A program made the position numbers and the translations under genes. A model generated the notes under the pieces. That model was not told the origin of the DNA, did not search any database, and saw nothing but the letters and a program-made list of their open reading frames with translations. From contig JAUXGA010000016.1 of assembly GCA_030622545.1 (NCBI GenBank), positions 1 through 57,764 on the forward strand: a stretch of 57,764 nt of DNA, read 5' to 3'. The stretch's first letter is position 1. Each line of letters starts with the position of its first letter. This DNA is from a bacterium (GTDB taxonomy: Bacteria; Electryoneota; RPQS01; DYHQ01). Below, piece by piece: positions 38,401 through 46,842 of the stretch.

Positions 38401-38985
38401 TTATCCGGTAGTGCCGCACGGCAGTGCGCCAATTTCGGTCGGTTTGTTGCCTGCTTCACACCACCGATGCAAAGAAAGAAACACGCTCGTTTCGGCGCGC
38501 GGTTTTTTCGCAGGTCTGCCGCGGAGCGGGAAATGCCTATCGAGCCACACTTCCGCTTCATGATAGCCCGGCAACGCTTTTTCCGCCCGCTTGAATTCCG
38601 GCGGATGCAGCCGCTGGCGTCCGTTTTTTCCTTCGGTAATTCCAAAATAGAGATGCAGCATCTCATGAAAAAGTGTGCTGACGACGACAATATCAGGTAC
38701 GCGCGCATCATCCAAAGCGCGGTTTATCGTAATCGCGCGCGCTTCAAAATCGCATACCCCAAGTACCACACGCCAGCGATTTCGAGACCACCTGAGTACC
38801 GGACGCGACAAGTGATTCCATAAATAACGTTCGTTCAGAATTCTGAAAAAAAGACTCAAATCATACACAGACCCTTGCGGCGCATCTTTGGGTCCGCGAC
38901 GCCGCACCGAAGTTTCCGGGCGAGATATGTCGGCTGCGCTTGCAAAAAGTTCAAGCTGGTTTATCGAATGCTTCGGAAACGGCAT
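38401..38985 (-). CDS. SprT-like zinc metalloprotease-domain protein
   Basis: 194 residues. VVSTLFHEMLHLYFG carries HExxH, and HPPEFKRAEKALPGY, with its His, lies at the distance expected for the third ligand of SprT-like domains, which act in DNA-protein crosslink repair. The N terminus is basic and unstructured. The last residues ALPCGTTG and the stop codon come from a copy of the family-1 palindrome at 38407-38429. Nine bases or so separate it from hpnD. Confidence 0.72.
   Translation of the reverse strand: MPFPKHSINQLELFASAADISRPETSVRRRGPKDAPQGSVYDLSLFFRILNERYLWNHLSRPVLRWSRNRWRVVLGVCDFEARAITINRALDDARVPDIVVVSTLFHEMLHLYFGITEGKNGRQRLHPPEFKRAEKALPGYHEAEVWLDRHFPLRGRPAKKPRAETSVFLSLHRWCEAGNKPTEIGALPCGTTG
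38407..38429 (+). repeat. Family-1 palindrome inside the 3' end of the SprT-like gene
   Basis: Exact 23-base copy of the core (GGTA followed by GTGCCGCACGGCAGTGCGC). On the gene's strand it encodes about the last seven residues and is followed by the TAA stop. Confidence 0.8.
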
Positions 38986-39193
38986 GCGCTTTACCCAATA
39001 TTATAACACACCACAAAACACCACTTGCAGAAACAAAATACAAAATCGTCCCCATAAAGGCAACCTTTTCCCCTTTGGCCGCACTCGAAGGATATTTTTC
39101 GGCTGCACAAAGCGACAGGTCGATTCGACATAACTTATAAAGCCACGGCATAAGTTTTGCTGTCATGTCATCTGAAGTAAACCGGAGACACTC

Positions 39194-39622
39194 ATGGCTG
39201 ACAACATTATTCAGAACCATTTCATCAACGGCGTGACCAGTACTGCCGCCCTGAAAAAAGGTCTCGACGCCTGGGCGATGCGCCAGCGAGCACATGCCCA
39301 GAACATCGCCAACGTTGAAACTCCCGGTTATCGGCGAGTTGTCGTGGATTTCGAAGCGAAACTGAAAGAAGCTCTTGGTGGCAGCGGCAGCGGAGAAATC
39401 GCTCAAACAAATACTCGACACATGCAAATGAGCAATCCGGATATTTCGAAACTGAATCCGGAATTACGCCGTGAACCACTCGACCCGAATGGAAGCGAGA
39501 TGAACGGCGTGGACATTGACCGCGAAATGACGGAAATCCAACTGCGCTACTTAACCGCCGTGGAACTATTGAAGCGACGTTATGATGGGCTGAAATCCGC
39601 GATTCGCGGCACGAGCCGGTAG
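39194..39622 (+). CDS. flgB: Flagellar basal-body rod protein FlgB
   Basis: 142 residues. FlgB forms part of the proximal rod. AWAMRQRAHAQNIANVETPGYRR is the family N-terminal helix (ANVxTPGYR), and GVDIDREMTEIQLRYLTAVELLKRRYDGLKSAI the C-terminal helix. In most genomes flgC and fliE follow directly; here a histidine kinase follows instead and no other flagellar gene is in the window. ATG at 39194 follows GGAG. Confidence 0.92.
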   Translation: MADNIIQNHFINGVTSTAALKKGLDAWAMRQRAHAQNIANVETPGYRRVVVDFEAKLKEALGGSGSGEIAQTNTRHMQMSNPDISKLNPELRREPLDPNGSEMNGVDIDREMTEIQLRYLTAVELLKRRYDGLKSAIRGTSR

Positions 39623-39669
39623 TTGCTATATGTTGAAATTCATGTAGGGAGATTTAGGAGACTGAATTC

Positions 39670-42600
39670 ATGAATGTTACTATAATACTCGGTATTTCGG
39701 TACTCCTGCAGTTTATTGCGGTGATTATTGCGTTGTCGTTGGCCAGAACTACCGGCACTCGGCGCGCTTGGTTTGCCATTGCCGGCGCTGTCCTCCTCAT
39801 GGCGGTGCCACGGTCGATAACATTTGTGCGGCTGGCCACGGGTGAGATCACCCATCCGCCTGACCTTGAGGCGGAGCTCGTTGCCCTTGACATCTCGTTT
39901 CTGATGGCGATCGCAATCGTCTGGATTTCACGGTTGTTTCGATCCATTCAGCAGTCGCATGATGAGCTCTCACAGTTTCATCAAACCCTCCTTAAAAGGG
40001 AAAACCGGTTGAATATCCTGTTCGAGTGTGCGCCCGATGCCATCTTCATGTTAGACCTGAAAGGCGTGTTCGTCGACGGTAATCGGAGGTTGAAAGAGCT
40101 GACAGGGTATCCGCGGGACGAGTTAATCGGGAAGAATTATCAGGAGATGGGAATCCTGTCACCGGCAGATATGGAACGGTGGGCTCAAGAGCTGGCCTTG
40201 AGCGCGATGGGTAAGCCCATAGGGCCCAACGAGTATGTGCTGAATCGCAAGGGCGGCAGCCAGGTCACCACAGAAATCCACGCTTACCCGATCAAGCAGC
40301 ACGATGTGACTTTTATACTCGGGATTGCGCGCGACGTCACCAAGCGCAAGCGGGGGGAGGAGGCGTTGCGGGAAAGCCAGAAGATGCTCCATGCTATTCT
40401 GGATAACTCAAGCACTGTCATCTATGTGAAAGATGTTGACGGACGCTATTTATTGATCAATGAACGCTTCGAGACTCTGTTCAATATCTCTAAAGAGGAT
40501 ATTGTTGGAAAAACCGACTATGATGTGTTCCCGAAAGAAGCCGCGGATGCATTTCAGGACAATGACCTAAAGGTTTTAAAACAGGATGAACCCGTACAAT
40601 TCGAAGAAACCGTTCCACACGAAGACGGTTTGCATATTTACATTTCGATTAAATTTCCACTCTGTAATGAAGACGGGACTCCTTATGCCATATGCGGAAT
40701 TTCCACCGACATCACCGACCGCAAGCGAACCGAGGAAGCCTTACGGGAAAGTGAGAAGAAATTCCGCACGCTCTATGAATCCACCAGCGATGCGGTGATG
40801 CTCTTAGATGATAAGGCCTTTTTCGACTGCAATGAAGCAACCCTTCGTACCTTCGGCTGTTCTTCCCGCGAAGAATTTTTAGATAAACACCCCAGTCAAT
40901 TCTCTCCACCTCAGCAGCCCGATGGGCAAGACTCGATGAGCCTCGCCAACGAACGTATTGCCACCGCCTTTAAAGAGGGAAGCAATCAATTCGAATGGCT
41001 GCATTGCTGCTTGAACGGCGAGGAATTTCCAGCGGAGGTGCTGCTGTCAGCTATGGAACTGGGCGGAAAAAAAGTCCTGCAGGCTGTCGTGCGGGATATT
41101 ACCGACCGTAAACGAGCGGAAGAAGAACTGGCTAAACACCGCGAACACCTCGAAGAGCTCATAGCCGAACGAACCATTGAGTTGACCAAGACCAACCAGC
41201 AACTCCAACAGGAAATCTTGGAACGAAAACAGGTGGAAGAGGAACTGCGTGAAAGTGAGGAACGCTTCGAACTGGCTGTTAAAGGCTCAAATGATGGTCT
41301 GTGGGATTGGCCGGATGTCAATAAAGACGAACAGTGGTGGTCAGCACGATGGCAGGAATTGTTAGGCTACAAAGACGGCGAAATTCAAGCCGGTGTTTCG
41401 ACCTTAAAAACGCTTCTACATCCCGATGACTTGGACAGAGTATTCGAAGCATGGGACGCTCATTTCGAAAATCATACTCCCGTTGATATGGAGTATCGAC
41501 TGAAGATAAAATCCGGACAATATCGCTGGTTCCGTGGCCGAGGCGAAGCCCTTTGGGACGAAAACGGGAAGCCCGTCCGAATGTCCGGCTCCATTCAAGA
41601 CATTACGGAACGCAAACAGGCGGAGGAAGCGCTCCAGGTAAATGAAACACGTTTCCGGGACATTGCTATGAGTACGTCTGATTGGTTTTGGGAAGTGAAT
41701 ACCGAAGGCGTCTATACATTTTGTTCTGAAAAAGTCGAGGAGGTTTTGGGATACACACCTCAAGAGATAATCGGGAAAACTCCCTTTGATTTTATGTCGA
41801 TTGAGGAAGCGGAAATAATTGGCCAAAAGTTTCAGGAAATTGCTGCGCTAAAAGCTCCCATCGTGGACTTGGAGAATTGGAACTTACACAAAGACGGTCA
41901 CAAAGTCTGTCTTCTGACCAATGGAGTTCCTGTTTTGGATGCCCGAGGCAATCTTATTGGATACCGGGGAGCAGATAAGGATATCAGCGAACGCAAGCAA
42001 GCGGAGGAAGCGCTGCAAGAATCCGAAGTAAAATATCGCAGCCTGATTGAAAATTCAAACGATGCTATCTACCTGCTTGTCGGAAAGCACTTCGAAGTTA
42101 TCAATCAGAAATTCTCAGAGTATTTCAGTGTCACGCCCGAGGAAGTAAAAGCGCCGGAATTCAATTTCATGGATCTGGTCGCTCCGCGCAGTAAATCGCT
42201 TATCGAAAAGCGAACCCAAATGCAGAAGCAAGGAAAAAGAGTCCCGTCTCGATACGAATTCACCGGTTTGCGAAAAGACGGGAAAGAAATCGACTTGGAA
42301 GTATCCGTAACTCGTATTCCGTATCGAGGAGGGATGGCCACACAAGGGATACTGCGTGACATTACAGAAAAAAAGAAACTGGAAGCTCAACTGCGCCAGT
42401 CGCAGAAGCTGGAAGCCATCGGCACACTGGCAGGAGGAATTGCCCACGATTTCAACAATATCCTCATGGCCATCCTTGGATATACGGAGATGGCTCAAAA
42501 CGATATCCCAACGAAAAACTCAACGTACCAAAAACTCGAGCAAGCCTTGAAAGCGAGCACTCGCGCCAAAGAGCTGGTACAGCAAATTCTGACATTCAGC

Positions 42601-43563
42601 CGCCAAATCGAACACGAATTTCAACCGGTGCAAATCCATCCTGTTGTCAAAGAAGCCATCAAACTGCTCCGAGCTTCGCTGCCGACGACGATTGAAATCC
42701 GTCAGAATATTGATAATCGGTGCGGCTATATTTTGGGAGACCCGACTCAGATTCATCAAATCATCATGAACCTTTGCACCAATGCCTTTCATGCGATGCG
42801 CGAAAACGGCGGGATTCTGGAAATCAGCCTCAAGGATGTTGACGTGGATGCCGATTATGCAAAGGCGTATCCTCAACTATCCCCCGGAGAATATGTCCGG
42901 CTCGCCGTCCGCGACACCGGTCACGGCATTGACTCCGTCACACTGGAACGGATCTTTGATCCCTTCTTCACGACGAAAGCGGCGGGGGAAGGAACCGGTA
43001 TGGGTCTGGCGGTGATTCATGGAATTGTCACACGCCACGGCGGCCAGATTGTCGTGAACAGTGAACCCGGAAAAGGCAGTACGTTCCAAGTTTACCTGCC
43101 TCGACTTCAAACGAAAAAGCCAGACGAGAAATCTCCTTTGGAACCGATTCCCAGAGGCACCGAACACATTCTGCTTGTGGATGACGAAGCTTTGCTCGTC
43201 GAAATGCAGCAGGAAATGCTGGAAAATCTGGGCTACAAAATCACTCCGCGCACAAACAGTCTCGAAGCGCTGGAAACATTCCGCGCAAACCCGGATAAAT
43301 TTGATCTGGTTATTACCGACCAGACAATGCCGAACATGACTGGCGTTGAATTAGCGACTGAGCTGATGGTCGTCAAGCCGGACATTCCCATTATCCTCAC
43401 GACCGGCTACAGTGAAGTCATCACACCCGAACAAGCTCGACAGTTAGGCATTCAGGAATACATTATGAAACCCGTCGTTCTGCGGGATCTTGGCAAAGTT
43501 ATCCGGAAGCTCTTGGATCAAAAAGTAGAAACGGCAAAAAGCGCTGAAGATATGGTAGAGTAA
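39670..43563 (+). CDS. Membrane-anchored hybrid histidine kinase with six PAS domains and a receiver
   Basis: 1297 residues. Two or three N-terminal membrane helices (about 3-25, 33-50, 70-95) are followed by six PAS domains (about 110-225, 235-360, 365-480, 535-655, 660-780, 785-900); a coiled coil lies near 485-530. The H-box GTLAGGIAHDFNNILMAI holds the phospho-accepting His. The ATPase domain has N box NLCTNAFHAM, VRDTGHGID, and GTGMGLAVIHGI. The C-terminal receiver (about 1165-1285) has LLVDDEA, the acceptor Asp in VITDQTMPNMTG, and IMKPV. Signals and output partner are unknown. It starts 47 bases after flgB with GGAG upstream, so the two may be co-transcribed. Confidence 0.92.
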   Translation: MNVTIILGISVLLQFIAVIIALSLARTTGTRRAWFAIAGAVLLMAVPRSITFVRLATGEITHPPDLEAELVALDISFLMAIAIVWISRLFRSIQQSHDELSQFHQTLLKRENRLNILFECAPDAIFMLDLKGVFVDGNRRLKELTGYPRDELIGKNYQEMGILSPADMERWAQELALSAMGKPIGPNEYVLNRKGGSQVTTEIHAYPIKQHDVTFILGIARDVTKRKRGEEALRESQKMLHAILDNSSTVIYVKDVDGRYLLINERFETLFNISKEDIVGKTDYDVFPKEAADAFQDNDLKVLKQDEPVQFEETVPHEDGLHIYISIKFPLCNEDGTPYAICGISTDITDRKRTEEALRESEKKFRTLYESTSDAVMLLDDKAFFDCNEATLRTFGCSSREEFLDKHPSQFSPPQQPDGQDSMSLANERIATAFKEGSNQFEWLHCCLNGEEFPAEVLLSAMELGGKKVLQAVVRDITDRKRAEEELAKHREHLEELIAERTIELTKTNQQLQQEILERKQVEEELRESEERFELAVKGSNDGLWDWPDVNKDEQWWSARWQELLGYKDGEIQAGVSTLKTLLHPDDLDRVFEAWDAHFENHTPVDMEYRLKIKSGQYRWFRGRGEALWDENGKPVRMSGSIQDITERKQAEEALQVNETRFRDIAMSTSDWFWEVNTEGVYTFCSEKVEEVLGYTPQEIIGKTPFDFMSIEEAEIIGQKFQEIAALKAPIVDLENWNLHKDGHKVCLLTNGVPVLDARGNLIGYRGADKDISERKQAEEALQESEVKYRSLIENSNDAIYLLVGKHFEVINQKFSEYFSVTPEEVKAPEFNFMDLVAPRSKSLIEKRTQMQKQGKRVPSRYEFTGLRKDGKEIDLEVSVTRIPYRGGMATQGILRDITEKKKLEAQLRQSQKLEAIGTLAGGIAHDFNNILMAILGYTEMAQNDIPTKNSTYQKLEQALKASTRAKELVQQILTFSRQIEHEFQPVQIHPVVKEAIKLLRASLPTTIEIRQNIDNRCGYILGDPTQIHQIIMNLCTNAFHAMRENGGILEISLKDVDVDADYAKAYPQLSPGEYVRLAVRDTGHGIDSVTLERIFDPFFTTKAAGEGTGMGLAVIHGIVTRHGGQIVVNSEPGKGSTFQVYLPRLQTKKPDEKSPLEPIPRGTEHILLVDDEALLVEMQQEMLENLGYKITPRTNSLEALETFRANPDKFDLVITDQTMPNMTGVELATELMVVKPDIPIILTTGYSEVITPEQARQLGIQEYIMKPVVLRDLGKVIRKLLDQKVETAKSAEDMVE

Positions 43564-43585
43564 GCAAGAAAATTTTGTACATAAT

Positions 43586-43626
43586 AAGCCCTCTCGAAAA
43601 AAGCTTGCCTTTGTGAGGGCTTTTTC
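43586..43626 (+). terminator. Terminator of the hybrid kinase gene
   Basis: AAGCCCTC at 43586-43593 pairs with GAGGGCTT at 43615-43622 and is followed by T residues. The loop is long (about 21 bases). It covers the first possible start of the next gene, supporting the start at 43640. Confidence 0.7.
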
Positions 43627-43639
43627 GTATGTTTATCGC

Positions 43640-44071
43640 ATGAAGAAAACGAAGATTCTCTTTCTCTGCACCGGAAATTCCATCCGCAGTCAGATAGCGG
43701 AAGCTTGGGCGCGCCGCCTGAAGGAAAACGAAATCGACGCCTACTCCGCTGGCGTTTCACCGTGCGGCGTGAATCCTTATACAGTAGAAGTCATGGCGGA
43801 AGTCGGCATCGATATGTCGCAGAACAAATCGAAACACGTCGGCAATTTCCAAGACATTCCTTTCGATTATGTCATCACGGTCTGTTCTCACGCTCACGAG
43901 CGCTGTCCGACTTTCCCCGGTAATACTAAGATCATCCATGTCGGCTTCGACGACCCCATGATGTTCAGCGACGACGGCGACTCCCACGAAGAAATCCTGT
44001 CCCACTTCCGCCGCACCCGCGACGAGATAGAAACCTTCGTGGAGAAACTACCGGATACTATAGAGAAATAA
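43640..44071 (+). CDS. ArsC-like low-molecular-weight phosphatase/arsenate reductase
   Basis: 143 residues. KILFLCTGNSIRSQIAEAWA is the catalytic P-loop CX5R of the LMW-phosphatase fold. VITVCSHAHERCPTFPG holds the two further cysteines used by thioredoxin-coupled arsenate reductases, and HVGFDDP the catalytic Asp region. The usual second Cys in CTGNSCRS is Ile here. Arsenate reduction is therefore likely but unproven; no arsR or arsB is nearby. ATG 43640 is chosen because the upstream ATG lies inside a terminator. Confidence 0.82.
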   Translation: MKKTKILFLCTGNSIRSQIAEAWARRLKENEIDAYSAGVSPCGVNPYTVEVMAEVGIDMSQNKSKHVGNFQDIPFDYVITVCSHAHERCPTFPGNTKIIHVGFDDPMMFSDDGDSHEEILSHFRRTRDEIETFVEKLPDTIEK

Positions 44072-44141
44072 CTCGGCCGGAATAAAACAGCATCCAAAAT
44101 ACCGAGCATTCGACGTCAATATCTGGCACCGGAAGGAATGT

Positions 44142-44651
44142 ATGGAGAGGGAAACGAAAACCCCTGAAATATTCAGCCGCGTCGCGCTGGACTTCTGCGC
44201 AAGAACGCCGCTCGTGGAAAAACGGCGATGGATGGAGCGGTGCATCTGGAAGCTCTTGGAAGCCGCAAAGAAACCATCGCCGAAGATTCTCGAAGCGAAC
44301 TGCACAGACGGATGGGACACCGAAATCTTCCTACAAAGAGGAGCACGCGTCGCAGCCGTGTGTTCATCTAAAGAACATCTCGACTTCGCAAAGCGGCGCG
44401 CTCCCGATGCGGAATTTCATCTGACGTATCGTGATTTCAAACCTGAAACGTTCGATGCGGTCTGGTGTATGAATGCGTTCGATTCTCTTGAGTTTATTTC
44501 AGGCTTCTCTTTACTGCTCAAACCAAACGGACTCCTCGCATTTAATTGTAAGGGTTACTTTGAAAATGAATTACTTAAAGCGAACTTCAAAATTCTCGAA
44601 CGTGAATCTTCTCCCGAAGGATTTTATCTGATTACGACGCGGAAACGTTAA
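44142..44651 (+). CDS. Class I SAM-dependent methyltransferase-like protein
   Basis: 169 residues, short for the family. KILEANCTDGWDTEIFLQRGARVAAVCSS is a weakly conserved SAM-binding motif I (Gly-rich loop reduced to one Gly) with acidic end missing. FDAVWCMNAFDSLEFI corresponds to motif IV and LLKPNGLLAFNCKG to motif VI. The degenerate motif I raises the possibility that it no longer binds SAM. Substrate unknown. 70 bases after the arsC-like gene. Confidence 0.65.
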   Translation: MERETKTPEIFSRVALDFCARTPLVEKRRWMERCIWKLLEAAKKPSPKILEANCTDGWDTEIFLQRGARVAAVCSSKEHLDFAKRRAPDAEFHLTYRDFKPETFDAVWCMNAFDSLEFISGFSLLLKPNGLLAFNCKGYFENELLKANFKILERESSPEGFYLITTRKR

Positions 44652-44652
44652 A

Positions 44653-44820
44653 CATGGTCTGGTAGTGCCGCACGGCAGTGCGCTTGGGCAGTTGATACGA
44701 CAGGGAAAACACCCTTTTCACCAGCGTGCAAAACCTTGCAATAGTTATGGTTTGTAACCCAGCCAATCCTTTCGTGACCATTGTAATTCGGGAGCGCACT
44801 GCCGTGCGGCACTACCGGAT
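44653..44820. repeat. REPIN-like inverted doublet of family-1 palindromes
   Basis: A plus-oriented core at 44661-44683 and an exact inverted copy at 44794-44816 flank about 110 bases of non-coding DNA. Left flank CATGGTCT and right flank TTG match the 10881 copy; GGTCGGCTGCAA, the reverse of the flank after 10911, occurs at 44832-44843. The whole can fold into one long hairpin. Confidence 0.75.
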
Positions 44821-44886
44821 CCTTTTTTCAGGGTCGGCTGCAAGCAGCTAACACCGCAAGAGCGTTTATCACCGCGGCGATAAACA

Positions 44887-44918
44887 AAAAAGCCCGCACT
44901 TTCCCAGCGCGGGCTTTT
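44887..44918. terminator. Bidirectional terminator between methyltransferase and Spy-like genes
   Basis: AAAAGCCCGC pairs with GCGGGCTTTT across an 11-13-base loop; T-runs lie on both sides. Confidence 0.85.
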
Positions 44919-44941
44919 CCGATTTTATATCTTAAAATATT

Positions 44942-45481
44942 TTACCGTCCTCGGCGACGAGGTGAAGGCTGACGCGGCGGTGCGCGGCGAGGTGCGGGTC
45001 GTTCATTCCGCTTATAATCGCGACGCTCCCGAATCATTTCGCGCACGCGGTGCGGAATTTCGTCCATGAGAATCGAGCAGCGCGACACCTGTTGCGGACT
45101 CATGAAAGGGCTTACTTCTCCCAAGAAATGCCGCTTGTGTTCCACCATTCGCTGCTGATTCGCGCTGAATCGGTCCAGGAGTTGCGACACTTCCTCAGGG
45201 CTGGAATCTTCCGCATCCGAGAGCCTATCAAGTGTTCCCCTGAGTTCTCTCTGCTCGCGCTGAATCTCTTCCATATTCCGCTGATACAAGCGCAACTGCG
45301 GGAAGAACTTCTCGGCCTGCTCCGGTGACAGGTTGAGTGATTCGGCGAACTTGCCGATAATGACTGTCTCCACCCGGTCGCGAAGTCTATCTCGAGCGGG
45401 ATCCTGCGCGTACAGCCATTGGGAACAAGCTATCCCAACGCCGACGCTTAGAATCACTATGAATTTTAAACAGGTTGTCAT
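44942..45481 (-). CDS. Spy/CpxP-like periplasmic protein
   Basis: 179 residues. A signal peptide ends near residue 25. SLNLSPEQAEKFFPQLRLYQ is the LTxxQ-like helix, and MSPQQVSRCSILMDEIPHRVREM a second copy, typical of the all-helical CpxP/Spy/zinc-resistance family. The C terminus is a strongly basic Pro/Arg-rich tail (about 150-179), unusual for the family. Last gene of an operon with a sigma factor and an anti-sigma-like membrane protein, so it may be their sensor or chaperone. Confidence 0.72.
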   Translation of the reverse strand: MTTCLKFIVILSVGVGIACSQWLYAQDPARDRLRDRVETVIIGKFAESLNLSPEQAEKFFPQLRLYQRNMEEIQREQRELRGTLDRLSDAEDSSPEEVSQLLDRFSANQQRMVEHKRHFLGEVSPFMSPQQVSRCSILMDEIPHRVREMIRERRDYKRNERPAPRRAPPRQPSPRRRGR

Positions 45482-45495
45482 GCTCTTTTACCCTG

Positions 45496-46119
45496 CTATA
45501 TAAATTGTGTCGCTTCCAGTTCCGCCAGCAGCTCGTCAATTTCGTTTTCGGGAAGAGTCGATAATTCATCCAAAAGCGGCGAGGCATCCAGTTCACTTTC
45601 CGGAATGACTCCATTGGAAGCCATTTCAATATCGGCAACTTCAAGGACAGTTGCAACCGACGCCGCATCCACTCCCAACTCACTCAAACTTTCATAATCA
45701 TCTTCCGTCAGCACCGGCCCATCCGCCAGGAGTTCCAAACTCACAGCGGCATCAATAGTCTCCGCAGTGGTGTAATCCTGCGAGAAATCCGGCGCGAATC
45801 TTCCCGTGACCAGAACACACACGAGCAGCGCCACCGCCATCACCGGCACAAGCACCGGCCTGCGGAACCATAAGGGCACGCGCACCGTTCGTTTCTCGAT
45901 ACGCGAGCGTATCTTTGGAACAAAATTCGTCCATGTTGCCGGGCCCGGATCGCGTAGAATCTGTGCCTGACCGAGCACCTCGGAAAAGCCGCGAGCTGCC
46001 TCAAGCGCGCGCCGGATGTCATCATCTTTCTCGGCGTACGCTTCAATTTGAGCTCGTTCGTCTCCGCTGAGCAGCTCAAATGGTTCGAGCAACAGTTCTT
46101 GTATTTTTTCTTTCGTCAT
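45496..46119 (-). CDS. Anti-sigma-factor-like single-pass membrane protein
   Basis: 207 residues. A cytoplasmic N terminus (1-85) with LLSGDERAQIEAYAEKDDDIRRALE, one membrane helix (about 87-105, VLVPVMAVALLVCVLVTG), and an acidic, Leu/Glu-rich outer segment (about 110-207). No zinc-binding His-x3-C-x2-C motif is present. The role is inferred from position: four bases downstream of the sigma gene, as is usual for its membrane antagonist. Confidence 0.7.
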   Translation of the reverse strand: MTKEKIQELLLEPFELLSGDERAQIEAYAEKDDDIRRALEAARGFSEVLGQAQILRDPGPATWTNFVPKIRSRIEKRTVRVPLWFRRPVLVPVMAVALLVCVLVTGRFAPDFSQDYTTAETIDAAVSLELLADGPVLTEDDYESLSELGVDAASVATVLEVADIEMASNGVIPESELDASPLLDELSTLPENEIDELLAELEATQFI

Positions 46120-46123
46120 ATCT

Positions 46124-46672
46124 TTATTCTTCCCCCCTCATATAAGGTTCCAGCGCTTGGCGAAGTTTTCGCACGGCCTGAAAGTAATTCGCTTTTATCG
46201 TTCCTTCCTCGCGGCCCATGATTCCGGCGATTTCCGCATGCGGCAAACCCTGAAAGTGCCGAAGGATAAATACCGCGCGCTGCTTGGGCGGCAACTCCTG
46301 AATCGCCTTCTGAGCGGTTTCCGAAAGTTCCCGAAGTTCCGTCGGGGCATCCGTCTCATCACCACCCGGCATCACCGCTTCAATCTTTTCAAGCCCGATG
46401 AACGACCGCGTTCGGCGCGTCCGTAGATGATTCAAACAAAGATTGACCGTAATCCGATACAGCCACGTGTAAACGGACGATTTGCCTTTGAATTTTTTCA
46501 AAGATTGATAAGCGCGCACGAAAGCTTCCTGTGCCAAATCTTCGGCATCGTCATGGCTGCCCACCATTCCCAGCGCCAGGTAATAGATTCCTTTCCGATG
46601 GCGAATGACCAGTTCGTTGAACGCCCGTTCATTGCCGGCTTGGAAATCTTTGACAAGTTCGGAATCCTCCAC
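46124..46672 (-). CDS. ECF RNA polymerase sigma factor
   Basis: 182 residues. Region 2 (FNELVIRHRKGIYYLALGMVGSHDDAEDLAQEAFVRAYQSL) and region 4 (LPPKQRAVFILRHFQGLPHAEIAGIMGREEGTIKANYFQAVRKLR) are intact. It is RpoE-like. GTG start at 46672. With the two genes after it, it forms a sigma/anti-sigma/Spy-like set likely to respond to envelope stress. Confidence 0.92.
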   Translation of the reverse strand: MEDSELVKDFQAGNERAFNELVIRHRKGIYYLALGMVGSHDDAEDLAQEAFVRAYQSLKKFKGKSSVYTWLYRITVNLCLNHLRTRRTRSFIGLEKIEAVMPGGDETDAPTELRELSETAQKAIQELPPKQRAVFILRHFQGLPHAEIAGIMGREEGTIKANYFQAVRKLRQALEPYMRGEE

Positions 46673-46842
46673 GCCACCTCAGCTCTGCTTCCTAACTTTT
46701 GGACAACACTCAGCTTGGGAAAGTTTAATTCGATGAATGGACATTGAGAATGATTATATTCTTGTTATTTATTAAATTAAACGAAATCTCGGCGATTCGT
46801 TCCCATCTGAATAGGGACATGCCTCTCTTTGTAATGGGTAGG

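Noticed and set aside
43613-43639. Earlier ATG of the arsC-like gene
   Set aside because: It lies inside the terminator hairpin of the hybrid kinase, and the family N terminus starts at 43640.
44653-44820. CRISPR-like repeat pair
   Set aside because: Only two copies, in inverted orientation, with no regular spacers and no cas genes; a palindrome doublet fits better.
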